Part shown: positions 23,901 to 36,501 of the stretch, in pieces
Layout of the letters: the number at the start of each line of letters is the position of its first letter
Position numbering within the stretch: position 1 is the first letter of the stretch
Assembly (NCBI RefSeq): GCF_026914265.1
Contig: NC_069125.1
Span: forward strand, 70,510,046-70,574,045
Source of the DNA: Mya arenaria
Taxonomy: Eukaryota > Mollusca > Bivalvia > Myida > Myidae
Direction: 5' to 3'
DNA: 64,000 bases
The notes under the pieces: model-generated
Seen by the model: only the letters and a program-made list of their open reading frames with translations
Databases searched by the model: none
Told to the model about the DNA's origin: nothing
Made by a program: the position numbers and the translations under genes

Positions 23901-26900
23901 ATACTTGTTAAATCTGGGTGCAATTACACAAGACAACACTTACATGTCTAGGGAAGCACTAACGCTACTCTGCCCGCCAGCTGTGATACCATAAGCCTCC
24001 TACAAACAAAACACCATTACTGTCAGAGAACATTGAAGTCGTGTAGTGTTGGAATCGTACTATTGTGCAATCTATGAACATACAGTGGCTATTACAATGT
24101 TGACATACATGTGCATGAAGCCTGTTAAATATCACCTTTTACTTTTTTAAACACATGGGTCAATTTCGAACAAATTATATTTTCAAAACATGCAGGTATT
24201 GAAAGAAAATTGATGTAAATGGAATGATGTAGGTGGATCTTAGCATTAAAATTAGGTTATATACAGTCACTTAAATTTTTCTTGCTTAACTGATTGCATT
24301 TGGATAACCAATCCACACAATTAGTACAGTATATATACCAGTATCATAAAATGCAATGAACAGTCATTGTGAAGTTCCTGATGTTTTATGGCGGTTCAAA
24401 AATAAGAAGCCAGGCAATACAGAGCTTCTATTTTATTGTGGAAACAATCATTACACAAGAATGGGTCAAGCAGATGACATTGCTTTTCCTTACAATTTAA
24501 ACATCTATCACTTTTTTGATATAAAAGATGACAGTATACTAATTTTGTTCCTAGCGTGTATGCTCGCACTCCTATTTTTCACTACCTTAGACGAATGAAC
24601 CTGCTCCATTGATAATCATATAATACAACAACTTTGAAATACAAAATGGTGCTTGTGACTGGTCAAATGATGTTTTATTGCAGTCAAGTGTATGTGACAT
24701 CTAAGTTCAATTGCTAAGGGGAAAATTTTCAAACAAATGAGTGTAAATATAAACATTGAATATTTTAGAATTATTATTAATCAGTGTATGGAAACAAATC
24801 TGTCGGTGCACTGATTTTAATGAAATATTGTGGACACATACTTTGAGCAAATGTTTTCCCACATGATAAACAGCAATTCTAAAACATTCATCCTTAATAA
24901 TCCCAGCTGGTAAACAAGACATCAGCTCATCAATTCTACTCTTTAATGACTCATACACATGGTTTGGGTGGGCTAGGACAGTAGAATGGGGCCCTACCAT
25001 GCACATCCCGTAAATAAATAGGGTAAATACAATGCAACCCAATTGAAATTAAGGTAAACAGAACATGCACACAATAACTGTAATGTAAACTGCTTCTTGT
25101 CTCCACATATTTTCATTAGTAAAATGGAAAGTTTGAAATCAATTGAAAACTTTTTTTTATCATTATTTCATTTTATGAATACGAGCAATCAGGCTCAACA
25201 GACTGCCTGACATACAAATAGTATGTTATCATTTGCATTTATGACAAGCACAATTTGTTAACAATGTTAATGTTAGGAAGATTAATTCCAGATATAGAAA
25301 GTATTACTTCCTGATAAATAAAGTTAGCATTAGCTGAATCATAATGAATCTCAGGAGATAAGGAACATATTTAATACAACATTGAATGATAAATAATAAC
25401 AAATAATAATGAGCAGTATAATGATCTTAAATATATGTAGATCTGAAAAATAAACACAATTATGCAGTCATCCAAATTAGGTTTTTGAATCAACAAGCCC
25501 TTAACCATCATAACTACATGGCTGATGAAATTGTAACAAGCCTGGCTATATAAAATATAGATGTTGAGCAAGCCTGGCAAACAAATAACCATTGCAGGGC
25601 CTGCAGACTTGTGCTAATTTCGACCACTGAGTCCATGCATAAATAGCTTGGAGGAACCACTGAGAAGCACTGGAGAAGCTTAGAAATACTTACTTTTCTC
25701 ATTTGTTTCTAAAAAGCATTCAATATTTATAATTGTAATTACTTTGATACAAATGTTAATGATTTTTGAGTATGCTCTATTTAAATAATGCGGACAAATT
25801 TCTCAACCAGTAAATCTGTAAGCTGCAACCACAGTCATTGTGAACCATGATAAATGCTTTGTATAACAGTTATGTGTTCCCATTCTGTGCTGAATTTGCA
25901 GACAAAGTGACAAAGGCAAAATCAACTGGCTGTGACAAAATGACATGGTGATTTTATATAAGCAATTGCAAAGAGGTTGACAGTGAAATGCTGGGTTCAT
26001 ATTTGAGGTGTATGTAAGCAATTATAAAGCTTATGGCGATAAGTTTTAGACGGTGAAATGCTGGGTTCTCATTGGAGGTGTATGCAATCAATTGTAAAGT
26101 GTTTGATGATAAAATGCTAGGGTCTCATTGGAGGTGTATGTGAACAATTGTAAAGTGTTTGATGGTGAAATGCTGGGTTCACATCGGTGGTGTATGTGAA
26201 CAATTGCAAAGTGTTTGATAGTGAATTGCTGGGTTCACATCAGTGGTGTATGCAAACAATTGTAAAGTGTTTGACGGTGAAATGCTCGGGTCACATTTAA
26301 GGTGTATGTGAACAATTGTAAAGTGTTTGACGGTGAAATGCTGGGGTCACATTTAAGGTGTATGTGATTAATTGTAAAGTGTTTGACGGTGAAATGCTGG
26401 GGTCACATTTAAGGTGTATGTGAACAATTGTAAAGTGTTTGACGGTGAAATGCTGGGGTCACATTTAAGGAGTATGTGATTAATTGTAAAGTATTTGACG
26501 GTGAAATGCTGGGGTCACATTTAAGGTGTATGTGAACAATTGTAAAGTGTTTGACGGTGAAATGCTGGGGTCACATTTAAGGTGTATGTGAACAATTGTA
26601 AAGTGTTTGACGGTGAAATGCTGGGGTCACATTTAAGGTGTATGTGAACAATTGTAAAGTGTTTGACGGTGAAATGCTGGGGTCACATTTAAGGTGTATG
26701 TGTTTGATGGAAATGCTTGATTCACATTGGTGGTGTATGTGAACAATTGAATAGTGTTTGATAATGAAATGCTGGGTTCACACAGTGGTGTATGCAAACA
26801 ATTGTAAAGTGTATGTGAACAATTGTAAAGTGTTTGACGGTGAAATGCTAGGGTCTCATTGGAGGTGTATGTGAACAATTGTAAAGTGTTTGATGGAAAT

Positions 26901-29900
26901 GCTTGATTCACATTGGTGGTGTATGTGATAAATTGAATAGTGTTTGATAATGAAATGCCGGGTTCACGTGGTGGTGTATATAAACAATTGTAAAGTGTAT
27001 GTGAACAATAGTTTTTGATAATGAAATGCCGGGTTCACGTGGTGGTGTATATAAACAATTGTAAAGTGTATGTGAACAATAGTTAAGTGTTTGATGGTGA
27101 AATGCTGGTTCACAATGTTGTTTTACCTGTCGCTGCTGCAGCATGGTGAGACACTGGCCAAGACACTGAAGCGTGGCTGCTGACGTCGCCTTAAGCAGCA
27201 ACATATCCTGAAACATACATGCAACTCACCATTCTTATCACCTTTTTCTCCACACTGAAAGGAACCACCTCAACAGTAAAACAATGGACATGCTTAAGTA
27301 TTCTACAACACATCATGTTGAAAAAATATGGCTTAGTTAAAAAAAATATTATGTGCTGTGACCCTAAGAACTTGTGTATGGAACACTTGGTAAGTAATGG
27401 CAAAGATTAAAATGTTTTTCTTTACAATAAATCATATTATCGACAAAGGGGCTTAGCTCAACAATTATTGAAGTTAATAGATGTGTGTTTTGTACATGGC
27501 AATATGTGTAGCAATCATGTTTTTTGAGGTATGGCGAAGGTTAATGTTTTTGCACAATGGCATTGACACCAAGGCTATGACAACAGACCAGCTGACAAAC
27601 AAAATTTCATAAAAATTCTGCAGATAACTTACTGAATCCAGACCACAAATTGGCTCTCCGGAATATGGTAATGTCTGAAATGAACAAAAGTTAAATTATA
27701 ACGAATTATGTCTCATCCTACCTGCCATATCAAATATCTCCACTCTGTTGTTCCAAACTGTAAAACAGGGGTGATTTGCTCTTAAAGCAAAATGCTCTCT
27801 GATATCGCTGTGCAGCCCTTATCATTAAGCAACAACCTGAATCAAAAAAGCCTTATCTAGTTTCACATAGAAAAAGTTACCCCCAAAAAAGACATGGGGT
27901 ATTAACACACGCTTGCATCAGATTTGATTGTTGAGCACTTCATACCAAACAGTTAAAGCAGCGCACCCAAGTCTAGTATATTGATACAAAACACCTAGAT
28001 GAATAGTCATAAATTTGACAAGAACTGTGTTATTGTAACACTCACATTAATTTTCTCTGTAAGTCCATGAGAGTAGTCTTCAGCCTCCATCATGTACTCC
28101 TTCACCTCCAGGAAAGGGTCAATCAGGTGTGGGTGGGCCACAGGTGCCCGATGGCTGGGTGGGGCAAGTCTGTTATATACATGTTTGGTGTGAATGGTCA
28201 GACCACACTTACATTAGTACGGGGGTGCCATATAACAAAAAATATTAGAACTGCTTTTGTACAGTCCAAAATGACTCTTAGGACTCTTGTTAAAACGGGG
28301 TCCTGGTACTTGCACTGCCATTACTTTTTAAAGTTTATGCAGTACTGTTGTCAGTAACATAAGAATAACCTTCTTGGAAATGTTGTCTCTATTTATATTG
28401 AAATATTAGAAACAACTTTGAAATTTTCCATTTTTAAAATATTTCCTACACAATATATACATATCGTTTTCAATGTCTGCATAGTTTTACATTCATATAA
28501 TTTTGCCATACCTGGGCGGGGCAATGTTCTCCGAAGTTGACAAACGAGGCTTTTGGGATGTTGGGGTCACAAGACCTCCACTGCTGACAGACTGAGACCG
28601 CACCCCTCGTTGCAGCTCCGCCGGCAAAGACTGCTGCTGAAAAAACACATGACATGCTAGTACAAATACAAACTGAGTGAAAACAAACTCAGCAGCATAC
28701 ATGCACACATAAATGAGAACATGCATTACAGATTTTACAAATGAGTGCCAGCTATTACCAGACTGAAAGCTTGTTTTCCATTATTGTTTTGTTGTTAAAT
28801 AAATAAAACCTAAAACTTTACAAAACCCAGTGGCCACTGCAAATTTACAAGATTGTGCTGATGGGTAAAGATAAGACCTCAAACAGATCTCCATTAACAA
28901 ACCATGACATAACAGAATAATCATATAAAAAGCAGGTTTTTTCTGACCATTGTAGATCACCATTACATGTTTTAACAGTAACCACAGTGTAATGTGTTTG
29001 TTTGCAGGCACCACTTCGAACGGTACCTGGTTTGCTAGGTTGCTGTGGTGTTCAGCAGTCTGTCTTAGTCTATCCACCCACTGCTGGCGTTCCCGGGTCG
29101 ATGTTGCTGAAGGATACATAAGGCGGCCATAGTTACCACAGAGGAAAACAGCAAATGTACCGTAAATACCAATAAGATGATGCTGTAACTGATATAGTTT
29201 CAGCAACTCTTTTCATGAGATAATTTAGGTGAGCCATTTAAACGCAATTGTGTACCTCTTAGCTTGTAGACCTCTGCATTGGCAGCACTGACAGAAAATG
29301 TCTGAGAGTCTTCCTCTGATGGAGAAATCACAGCTGACTGAAATATTATGCAACACCCAACTAATTTTGCAATACTGTGAAAATTTACAGTAAGTTGGAA
29401 AATGGTGATTCAATACAAATAGCTTGGTACGTTAGTGCAAATCAGCTTGTGATGTGACTGTTCCTGGTTCGTTGTCAACAGGCAGCATAATATGCCAGTA
29501 GCACAAAGGCCTGGCACTTATAAAACATATCAATCAAGATGAAGACATTTAATTATGAAGTGAAAGTACAAGTAAAACATCAAATTATGAAAGATTGACA
29601 TAAACATTCCCACATGTCATGTCCCTCAAACATGAAGGCATTTAATGATGAAAGTATAACAATTACGTTATGCAAGTATGACACAAACATTAAAACATGT
29701 ATGTCTATCAATGATGAACATGTGTTGCTTACAGCAAGATGTATGGACCCCCTGGGACGGTGCTTCTTGTGCTCCTCCTTCTGAAATTCAACAACATGGC
29801 AGATTTCACTATTCATGGTAATCAATGCATCTCCTGCAAATCAGATGTTAACCATCTGCTTAATAAGTCTTAATGATAACAATGAAGTTTGTAAACTCAA

Positions 29901-32900
29901 TTAGAGCATTTTAAGGCTTAATAGAACCTGCTTAAATTAAAAAAAACAATATAAAAACTAGAAGCGCCGCAATGCGATGAAACGAGGTTTTTGTTATGGG
30001 CAATCAGAAATTATAGCCAATTAATTTGTTGTATGAGCAAGTTCAATCTGCAGCTTCATATAAGCTATATTCACACTAAGATTCATCACTATCCATCAAT
30101 TCTAACTAAGTTGTTGGGCAGAAAAACATTTTTCTATTTTTAGGAACAGTGACCTTGACCTCACCTCCCAAGCGAGCTCTTCACATAAGCTACCTTTGCT
30201 CTAAGTTTCATCAATACCTATCAATGCTAACTAAAGTTATTGGGCAGAAACCATTTTTCTATTTTTAGTAACAGTGACCTTGACCCCGCCCCCCTCAAAA
30301 GAAATTCCAAGCTTGCTCTTCACAAAAGCTACTAGTACCTACACACAAAATTTCGTCAATATCTATCAATCCTAACTAAAGTTATTGGGCAGAAACCATT
30401 TTTCTATTTTTAGTAACAGTGACCTTGACCTTAGCTCCACCCCCCTCAAAAGCAATCCAAAGCTAGCTCTGTACATAAGCTACCTACACACCAAGTTTTA
30501 TCAATATCTGTCAATCCTAACTAAAGTTATTGGGCGGAAACCATTTTTCTATTTTTAGTAACAGTGACCTTGACCTTAGCCCTCCCCACTCAAAAGCAAT
30601 TCCAAGCTAGCTCTTCACATAAGCTACATACACACTAAGTTTCATCAATATCTATCAATGCTAACTTATGTTATTGGGCAGAAACCATTTTTCTATTTTT
30701 AGTAACAGGCGACCTTGACCTTAGCCCCACCCCCCTCAAAAGCAATCCCAAGCTAGCTCTGTACATAAGCTACCTACACACCAAGTTTCATCAATATCGG
30801 TCAATGCTAACTAAAGTTATTGGGCAGAAACCATTTTTCTATTTTAAGTAACAGTGACCTTGACCATTTTTCTATTTTTAGTAATAGTGACCTTGACCTT
30901 AGCCCCTCCCCACTCAAAAGCAATCCCAAGCTAGCTCTTCACATAAGCAACTTACACACCAAGTTTTGTCAATATCTATCAATGCTAACTAAAGTTATTG
31001 GGCAGAAACCATTTTTCTATTTTTTGTTACTGTGACCTTGACCTTAGCCCCACCCCCCTCAAAAGCAATCCCAAGCTAGCTCTGTACATAAGCAACTTAC
31101 ACACCAAGTTTCGTCAATATCTATCATTGCTAACTAAAGTTATTGGGCAGAAACCATTTTTCTATTTTTAGTAACAGTGATCTTGACCTTAGCCCCACCC
31201 CCCTCAAAAGCTAGCTCTTCCCATAAGCTACCTACACACCAAGTTTCATCAATATCTATCAATGCTTACTAAAGTTATTGAACAGAAACCCATGTTTGAC
31301 GCCCGCCCGCCCACCCACCCGCCCAACGACAACCTCATTCTAATAACCCGGTTTTCGTTGAAAACCTGGTTAACAAAGCAGTTATCAATTCTGATCTCTA
31401 AGTAGGCCACTAAATTAATAAGGATACCTCAAAGTATTCGAGCATGCCAGAGTCTGGGTCGAGTAGGAACCAGCGAGGCTGCCATCCCTTCATCACATTT
31501 GTGAACTTTGTCAGTTGACCCTCAAGTGGCTGCCAGCTGAAAAAAAAATACTTGGAGGTTTAATGCTTAAGGCTTTAATGTCTTTCATGATATAACAAAA
31601 TGAATTCACTAAAACAGATAGTGAAAAACTGATACTTCTTGAATTAATTCTTTGCCATATTCTAACTAGAAGAGTAATGATAGTATTGAAAGATTTAAAA
31701 ACAACAAGCTCTTTAAATGTTTGGTAGATTTGTACCACCTAAATTCATTGGGGCTTTTCCATTATCACATCTTATCACAGGTTACAATGTTTTAAAAATT
31801 ATGAGACTTACTTTTTCAGTTTTGTTTCTTCTTTCATGTCAAATTCCTGAAAAGAAAAAATAATATAGGTTACTTAAAGTGGAAAGAATTGACAGTGTAT
31901 AAATGTTCAAATAACACTTATATCACGATGTTGTTTGACATTCTTTGGCTCTTCTTGTGCATGCCCTTTTTGGTGTTGAGAAGTTTAGAAACCTAAAATT
32001 TTCCAAATACTTTAAAAGAGTTGCCCAAATTCAACAACAGTGGATACGGCTAAACTGAAATTTGACGTTGACAGTACCCATGTTTCTAGTAACCATGACC
32101 AATGTGCATATCAAGTCTGAAGACTATTTCTTGAATAATATAAAAGCGGGTCCAAAATTCAACAACAGGATACCACAATACTGGGATTAATTGAATGTGT
32201 CGCTTGTTGGCAGTGACCATATTAATTTTAGCAACATGACCAATATGCAAACTAACTTAATCAGGTCTGAAGACTCAACACAAAAATGAAAGTGACATGG
32301 ATAATGATGTGGATGGTGTGAAAAATCCAATTTATTGTGCTGTGGGTAAGGACCACAAATTAACTTTTATAATTTCATATATACATACACAACAGGAGGG
32401 CTTCTTAAATTTTGAAATCTCAACCGGATCGGGCCACTCTGCCAGACACCCCCTTCCCCCTAAGAAACAACCAAAGAATTCTGTCGCACAATAAGAGAAT
32501 TTGAATTCTATTTTCTTTCGCCATGTGGCAAATTGCTAGCGGTGCATTAGTACAATTAAAGCTGATTTATATTGTAATTATACAAAATTAATTCTAAATA
32601 ATATTCTGATCGAGTTTCTGCGTGTTTCTTACAAAGAACACCAAGATTGTATTTCTTCAGTAAGCTCAGACCTCCGTGTAAAGCGGACTGACGATAAATT
32701 CATTGTTAAAATGTTTTGGTCTAGAAAAGTGATTTTAACTATGAATGTACTGTACATGAATCAGGGCTACCCCTGGCAATCACCATTGTCACCATTTGCG
32801 ACAAAACGTGACAAAAAAATTTTCATTACATTTTTTTTTTAAATGACATAAACTGTGCACTTTGGTCATTTCTATGATAAGAAAATAAATTCTCTGCAGT

Positions 32901-35900
32901 TAATCAAGTAAATAAGGGCCCAACTGGGTCAATAAATTAAGAACTTTATGTCTTTGCAGAGTAAAACTAACATCCTTTAATGATTAAAGCTCTTCGTAGA
33001 AGAAGAGTGACAATTGTAAAGGGTCAACTTGTCTTTGATGTAATAAAACAGCATAGTCAATTAACACAGAGCAAAGTTATAGCCCTAAAAGAGAAACAAT
33101 GTTTGTGTTTTAGAATTTCAACATGTTTTTACCGACAGTTTTGTACCGAAATTATTAAAAAATAAAACAAGAGCGGTCACAGACAGCTATATCCCCCGCC
33201 TCATGGGGACTTTTTTTTGTAATGAAAGCCAATCAATGGTAAGGGTAGTTTCTCAGGAACATAAGAAATGCGTAAAATTAAGAAAGGGCAATAACTCTTT
33301 CAAAAAAGGTCAAATTGCAAAAGCCTGACAATATGCACTGTGTCACTATATAGTCATAAACGTAAGAGGAGTTGCGAAGAAACCAATTTTAAATGTAAAA
33401 TAAAGAAAGGGCAATAACTCTTTCAAAAATGGTCAAATCGCGAAAGCCCGACAATATGCGCTGCATCACTATATAGTCATCAATCTGTGAAAGTTTGGTA
33501 GAAATTGCATGAAAAACCTAAGAAGGGTGGTGAAGAAACCAACTTTAAATGTAAAAAAAAAGGGCAAGAACTCTTTCAAAAATGGCCGAATCGCGAATGC
33601 CCGACAATATGCACTGCTATACTTTATGATCATCAATCTGTGAAAGTTTGGTAGAAATCGCATGAAAAACGTAAGAGGAGTTGCGAAGAAACCAATTTTA
33701 AATGTAAAATAAGCAAAGGGCAATAACTCTTTCAAAAATGGTCAAATCAGGAAAGCCCGACATTATGCGCTCCTTTACTGTATGATCATCAATCTGTGAA
33801 AGTTTGGTAGAAATCGCATGAAAAACGTATTAAAGAGGAGTTGCGAAGAAACCAATTTTAAATGTAAAATAAAGAAAGGGCAATAACTCTTTCAAAAATG
33901 ATCAAATCGCGATAGCCCGACAATAAGCGCTGCATCACTATATAGTCATCAATCTGTGAAAGTTTGGTAGAAATTGCATGAAAAACCTAAGAGGGGTTGT
34001 GAAGAAACCAATTTTAGATGTAAAAAAAAAAAGGGCAAGAACTCTTTCAAAAATGGCCGAATCGCGAATGCCCGACAATATGCACTGCTATACTTTATGA
34101 TCATCAATCTGAGAAAGTTTGGTAGAAATCGCATGAAAAACGTAAGAGGAGTTGTGAAGAAACCAATTTTAAATGTAAAATAAGCAAAGGGCAATAACTC
34201 TTTCAAAAATGGTCTAATCAGGAAAGCCTGACAATATGGGCTCCTTTACTGTATGATCATCAATCTGTGAAAGTTTGGTAGAAATCGCATGAAAAACATA
34301 AGAGGAGTTGCGAAGAAACCAATTTTAAATGTAAAATAAGCAAAGGGCAATTACTCTTTCAAAAATGGTCAAATCACAAAAGGCAGACAATATGCGCTGC
34401 TTCACTTTATGATCACCAATCTGTGAAAGTTTGGTAGAAATTGCATGAAAAACATAAGAGGAGTTGCGAAGAAACCAATTTTAAATGTAAAATAAGCAAA
34501 GGGCAATAACTCTTTCAAAAATGGTCAAATCACAAAAGGCAGACAATATGCGCTGCTTCACTTTATGATCACCAATCTGTGAAAGTTTGGTAGAAATCGC
34601 ATGAGAAATGTAAGAGGAGATGCAAAGAAATGAATGTGGGACGGACGGACGCACACACACACACACACACGCACGGAATCGCGCCTACCATTACTATATC
34701 CCCTCGCCTTTTCAATGCGAGGGAAAAAAACAGAGGACCAATTTTTTAGCCATTTGCTCTGACTGAAATCAGTCTGGCGTGGTCCAGACCGGCAAGTTGT
34801 CGGGTTTAAGAAGCCCTGATAATAAACGGCTATACAGTGTTCTCAGTAAAAAACCCAGCTGCCATCCAAAATTGACAGTTGGTTAAAAAAATTTTACTTT
34901 ACTATTTGAGACGGCTCAACCGGAATTTCCATAAGAACCATGATGTTTGTGTGTTTCTTGATTCCTTTGAAAAACAGACAAACTCAGTAACTTGGTTATT
35001 GCTAAAATGACAGCAGTCGAGATGTGCCAGTACGAGGATAATTACTAAAAAAGTTGATTCTTGCTACGATCCAGCCATGCGTTCAGTAAACATGTTAGCG
35101 GCGAACGTTTGCTGTTTGGTTCTTCGCTTGCAGCATATGTGTCGCATAGTCTAAAATATTAGACGTGTTATACGGGATTCTTCCAATCCCTAACGTCTAA
35201 ACGGGAATGTGCAAAAAACGGGGGTGTTTTAAAAATATTGAAATTGTTTCAAGTGAAGTATTTTATGGTTGAAATTGATCATAAAGAGTTATATTCATAT
35301 TTTAGCATGTAAGTGAAATGCTATTTTACACTAAACAAGCATTTAATGCATTAAAACAAGTTGTTTACCTTTCCAATAAAACGAAAGTTGACTGACACAA
35401 AAAACAATTATGCGAAGGGGAACAACTCGATACAATCGTAATAACTCGGCCTCCTCCGACAAAGCTTCGAGATAGATGTGTTATACAATCGTAACAACTC
35501 GGCCATGGCCGAAATATTCCGAGCGATTTAAAACTGTGCCCTGAAGCCTTGCAGGTGCCCTTCATGTATATATCGTTATGTTTTGACAGAATGAAATGAA
35601 GAAAAGCCGTCAAAGTCATAATTATAAGTTGTATATTTATTTTTTGTGTACGAAACTAATATAAAATAACATTATCTGGTAATATTTTTTGTTTTTATGA
35701 TATTTTATAGACGCTATATGCTTTAACCCGGAATCCTGATCGGAACAACTACCCACTTTTGATACTAAACAATTTGTACGTGATGGATTTGCCATATCAA
35801 AAATCTAAAAAAAATCTGTCAACGTACAATTTTTTGGACTTATGTGCTGCATTGCAACAGGGATACAAAACAAAACATTTGCTAGCATTTTGTAAACACT

Positions 35901-36501
35901 GCCTTACTGAACGCACTGCAGATTTGGTGATTATACGGCAAGACTGATGGACAATAATAGCCAACACTGAAAGATGGGTGGTACAGTCTTTTAATCAATG
36001 TGGCAGCCCATGTACAAGATACAAGAATCTTTATTTAAAGCTGGTTATGGGGTTACAAGAAACGTTAGCTCATTGAGCTATTTTCCGACACGAATAACAA
36101 ACGTAAATATCAAATCATAATCTAATGAGCTGGTGGATAAGAAATAACATGGGCGCCAAATAACACAGCGATATTGCATGTGTGATTTTGTCAGCTTTTT
36201 TAGGCTATTTGATAACTCATTTTGAAAAAAACCTTCAACAATAAAATCGCAACTGACCATTATTTTCAGATTGAGTTAATGATTGATGACAGTGACTGAC
36301 TCAGAGCCTCAGTTAGTGACTCTGTGATGTCACAACTATTAAAATTCCTTGTTTTGGTCAATCTAAATACGGACGTTCACGAAACAAAGATTCATTGAAC
36401 TTCACCTTTGCCCTTTGCATGACAGCAAGTACTTGCTTCCGCTCAGATTCTGAAAGGGAGGCTAGAGGTTCGAAGTCCGATTTTTTTGTGGAAGCTGCCA
36501 T
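17934..36501 (-). CDS. OSBPL11: Oxysterol-binding-protein-related protein, ORP10/ORP11 type, 22 exons, complete
   Basis: Minus-strand coding exons, in order: 36501-36406, 31846-31812, 31536-31428, 29780-29733, 29337-29256, 29106-29027, 28636-28512, 28169-28046, 27674-27633, 27207-27127, 23999-23944, 23488-23376, 23034-22898, 22693-22608, 21495-21414, 21233-21077, 20720-20610, 20274-20114, 19241-19122, 18937-18776, 18462-18397, 17981-17934. All phases agree and give 706 residues. Residues 44-147 are a PH domain ([20 protein letters not shown] to [17 protein letters not shown]). A linker has [18 protein letters not shown], typical of ORP10/11. The lipid-binding domain runs from about 375 to 690 with [32 protein letters not shown] and the signature EQVSHHPP (477-484). 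ORP10/11 family members exchange lipids, including phosphatidylserine and PI4P, at ER-Golgi/endosome contacts and pair with ORP9. No FFAT motif is seen. The start [10 protein letters not shown] has a good context (AAAATGGC). The intron after exon 12 is GC-AG. Orthology to ORP11 rather than ORP10 is judged from remembered sequences. Confidence 0.92.
18195..18212. repeat. Poly(T) tract in an intron of the ORP11-like gene
   Basis: An uninterrupted run of 18 T in the intron between the last two coding exons (A-run on the coding strand). It has no recognisable element attached. Confidence 0.9.
20460..20550. repeat. Two-copy ~48-bp tandem duplication
   Basis: The block AATTTAATATAACTTATTTT with ACAAATGATG occurs twice in a row with almost no divergence, in an intron of the ORP11-like gene. 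It appears to be a recent local duplication. Confidence 0.85.
23374..23375 (-). promoter_or_regulatory. Non-canonical GC splice donor
   Basis: Exon 12 of the ORP11-like gene (minus strand) ends CCCAG and the intron begins GCAAGTT. Exon phases force this junction: the split codon is G + TG (Val331). CAG|GCAAGT is the strong consensus of GC-AG introns. No GT nearby keeps the frame. Confidence 0.8.
24842..24972 (-). other. Unassigned exon-like segment in ORP11 intron 10
   Basis: On the minus strand TTCTACTGTCCTAG is followed by an open 131-bp segment and AAA|GTATGT. It encodes [17 protein letters not shown], then [20 protein letters not shown], which looks amphipathic and protein-like. Its length is not a multiple of three, so inclusion would break the ORP11 frame (both flanking junctions are phase 0). 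It could be a poison or alternative exon, an exon of another transcript, a transposon-derived piece or chance. Confidence 0.25.
25976..27118. repeat. 56-bp satellite in ORP11 intron 10, abutting exon 10
   Basis: About 20 units of consensus GTGTTTGACGGTGAAATGCT, then GGGGTCACATTTAAGGTGTA, then TGTGAACAATTGTAAA. The central units (26270-26700) are nearly identical, while the edges are diverged and partly truncated. The array stops about 9 bp from the exon 10 donor (27127 is the last exon base on the minus strand). Short open frames across it arise from the repeat. Confidence 0.95.
29955..31373 (+). mobile_element. Composite element with ~125-bp tandem core in ORP11 intron 3
   Basis: Left arm ACTAGAAGCGCCGCAATGCG. 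The core has about nine units of 115-125 bp: GTTATTGGGCAGAAACCATT, TTTCTATTTTTAGTAACAGT, GACCTTGACCTTAGCCCC, AAGCTAGCTCTTCACATAAG, TTTCATCAATATCTATCAAT. Right arm with CGCCCGCCCGCCCACC, ATTCTAATAACC and a 12-bp stem with one mismatch, AACCCGGTTTTC (31345-31356) against GAAAACCTGGTT (31360-31371). The tail matches the 5.5-kb element. No protein is encoded. Confidence 0.8.
33166..34730 (+). mobile_element. Composite element with 156-bp tandem core in ORP11 intron 1
   Basis: Left arm AACAAGAGCGGTCACAGACA, then GCTATATCCCCCGCC. About nine units of 156 bp (GAAGAAACCAATTTTAAATG, GGGCAATAACTCTTTCAAAA, AATCTGTGAAAGTTTGGTAG, GCATGAAAAACGTAAGAGGA). Next come ACGGACGGACG and an 11-repeat CA microsatellite (34651-34671), then a right arm CTATATCCCCTCGCC with hairpin CCCTCG (34701-34706) and CGAGGG (34718-34723). 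The layout of arm, core repeats, microsatellite and arm is that of pearl-like elements. Open frames on either strand are repeat artefacts. Confidence 0.8.
35400..35545. repeat. Dispersed inverted-repeat motif, CGTAACAACTCGGCC family
   Basis: Contains ACAATCGTAATAACTCGGCC (about 35434) and, 50 bp on, ACAATCGTAACAACTCGGCC, then ATGGCCGAAATATTCCGAGC. The same motif forms the arms of the hairpin at 46889-46974. The class is unknown; it is probably a small foldback/MITE family. Confidence 0.5.

Noticed and set aside
24707-25042. The full 111-residue minus frame in ORP11 intron 10 as a stand-alone gene
   Set aside because: Only the central 131 bp looks exon-like. The ends are low-complexity AT-rich translation, so I list just the central part as a candidate.
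26633-27216. Minus-strand frames with [15 protein letters not shown]-like repeats
   Set aside because: Translation of the 56-bp intron satellite. Only the end near 27127-27207 is coding, as ORP11 exon 10.
35759-35947. 62-residue plus frame with [21 protein letters not shown]
   Set aside because: No recognised family, no neighbouring exon on the strand, and it lies in an intron of the minus-strand gene.
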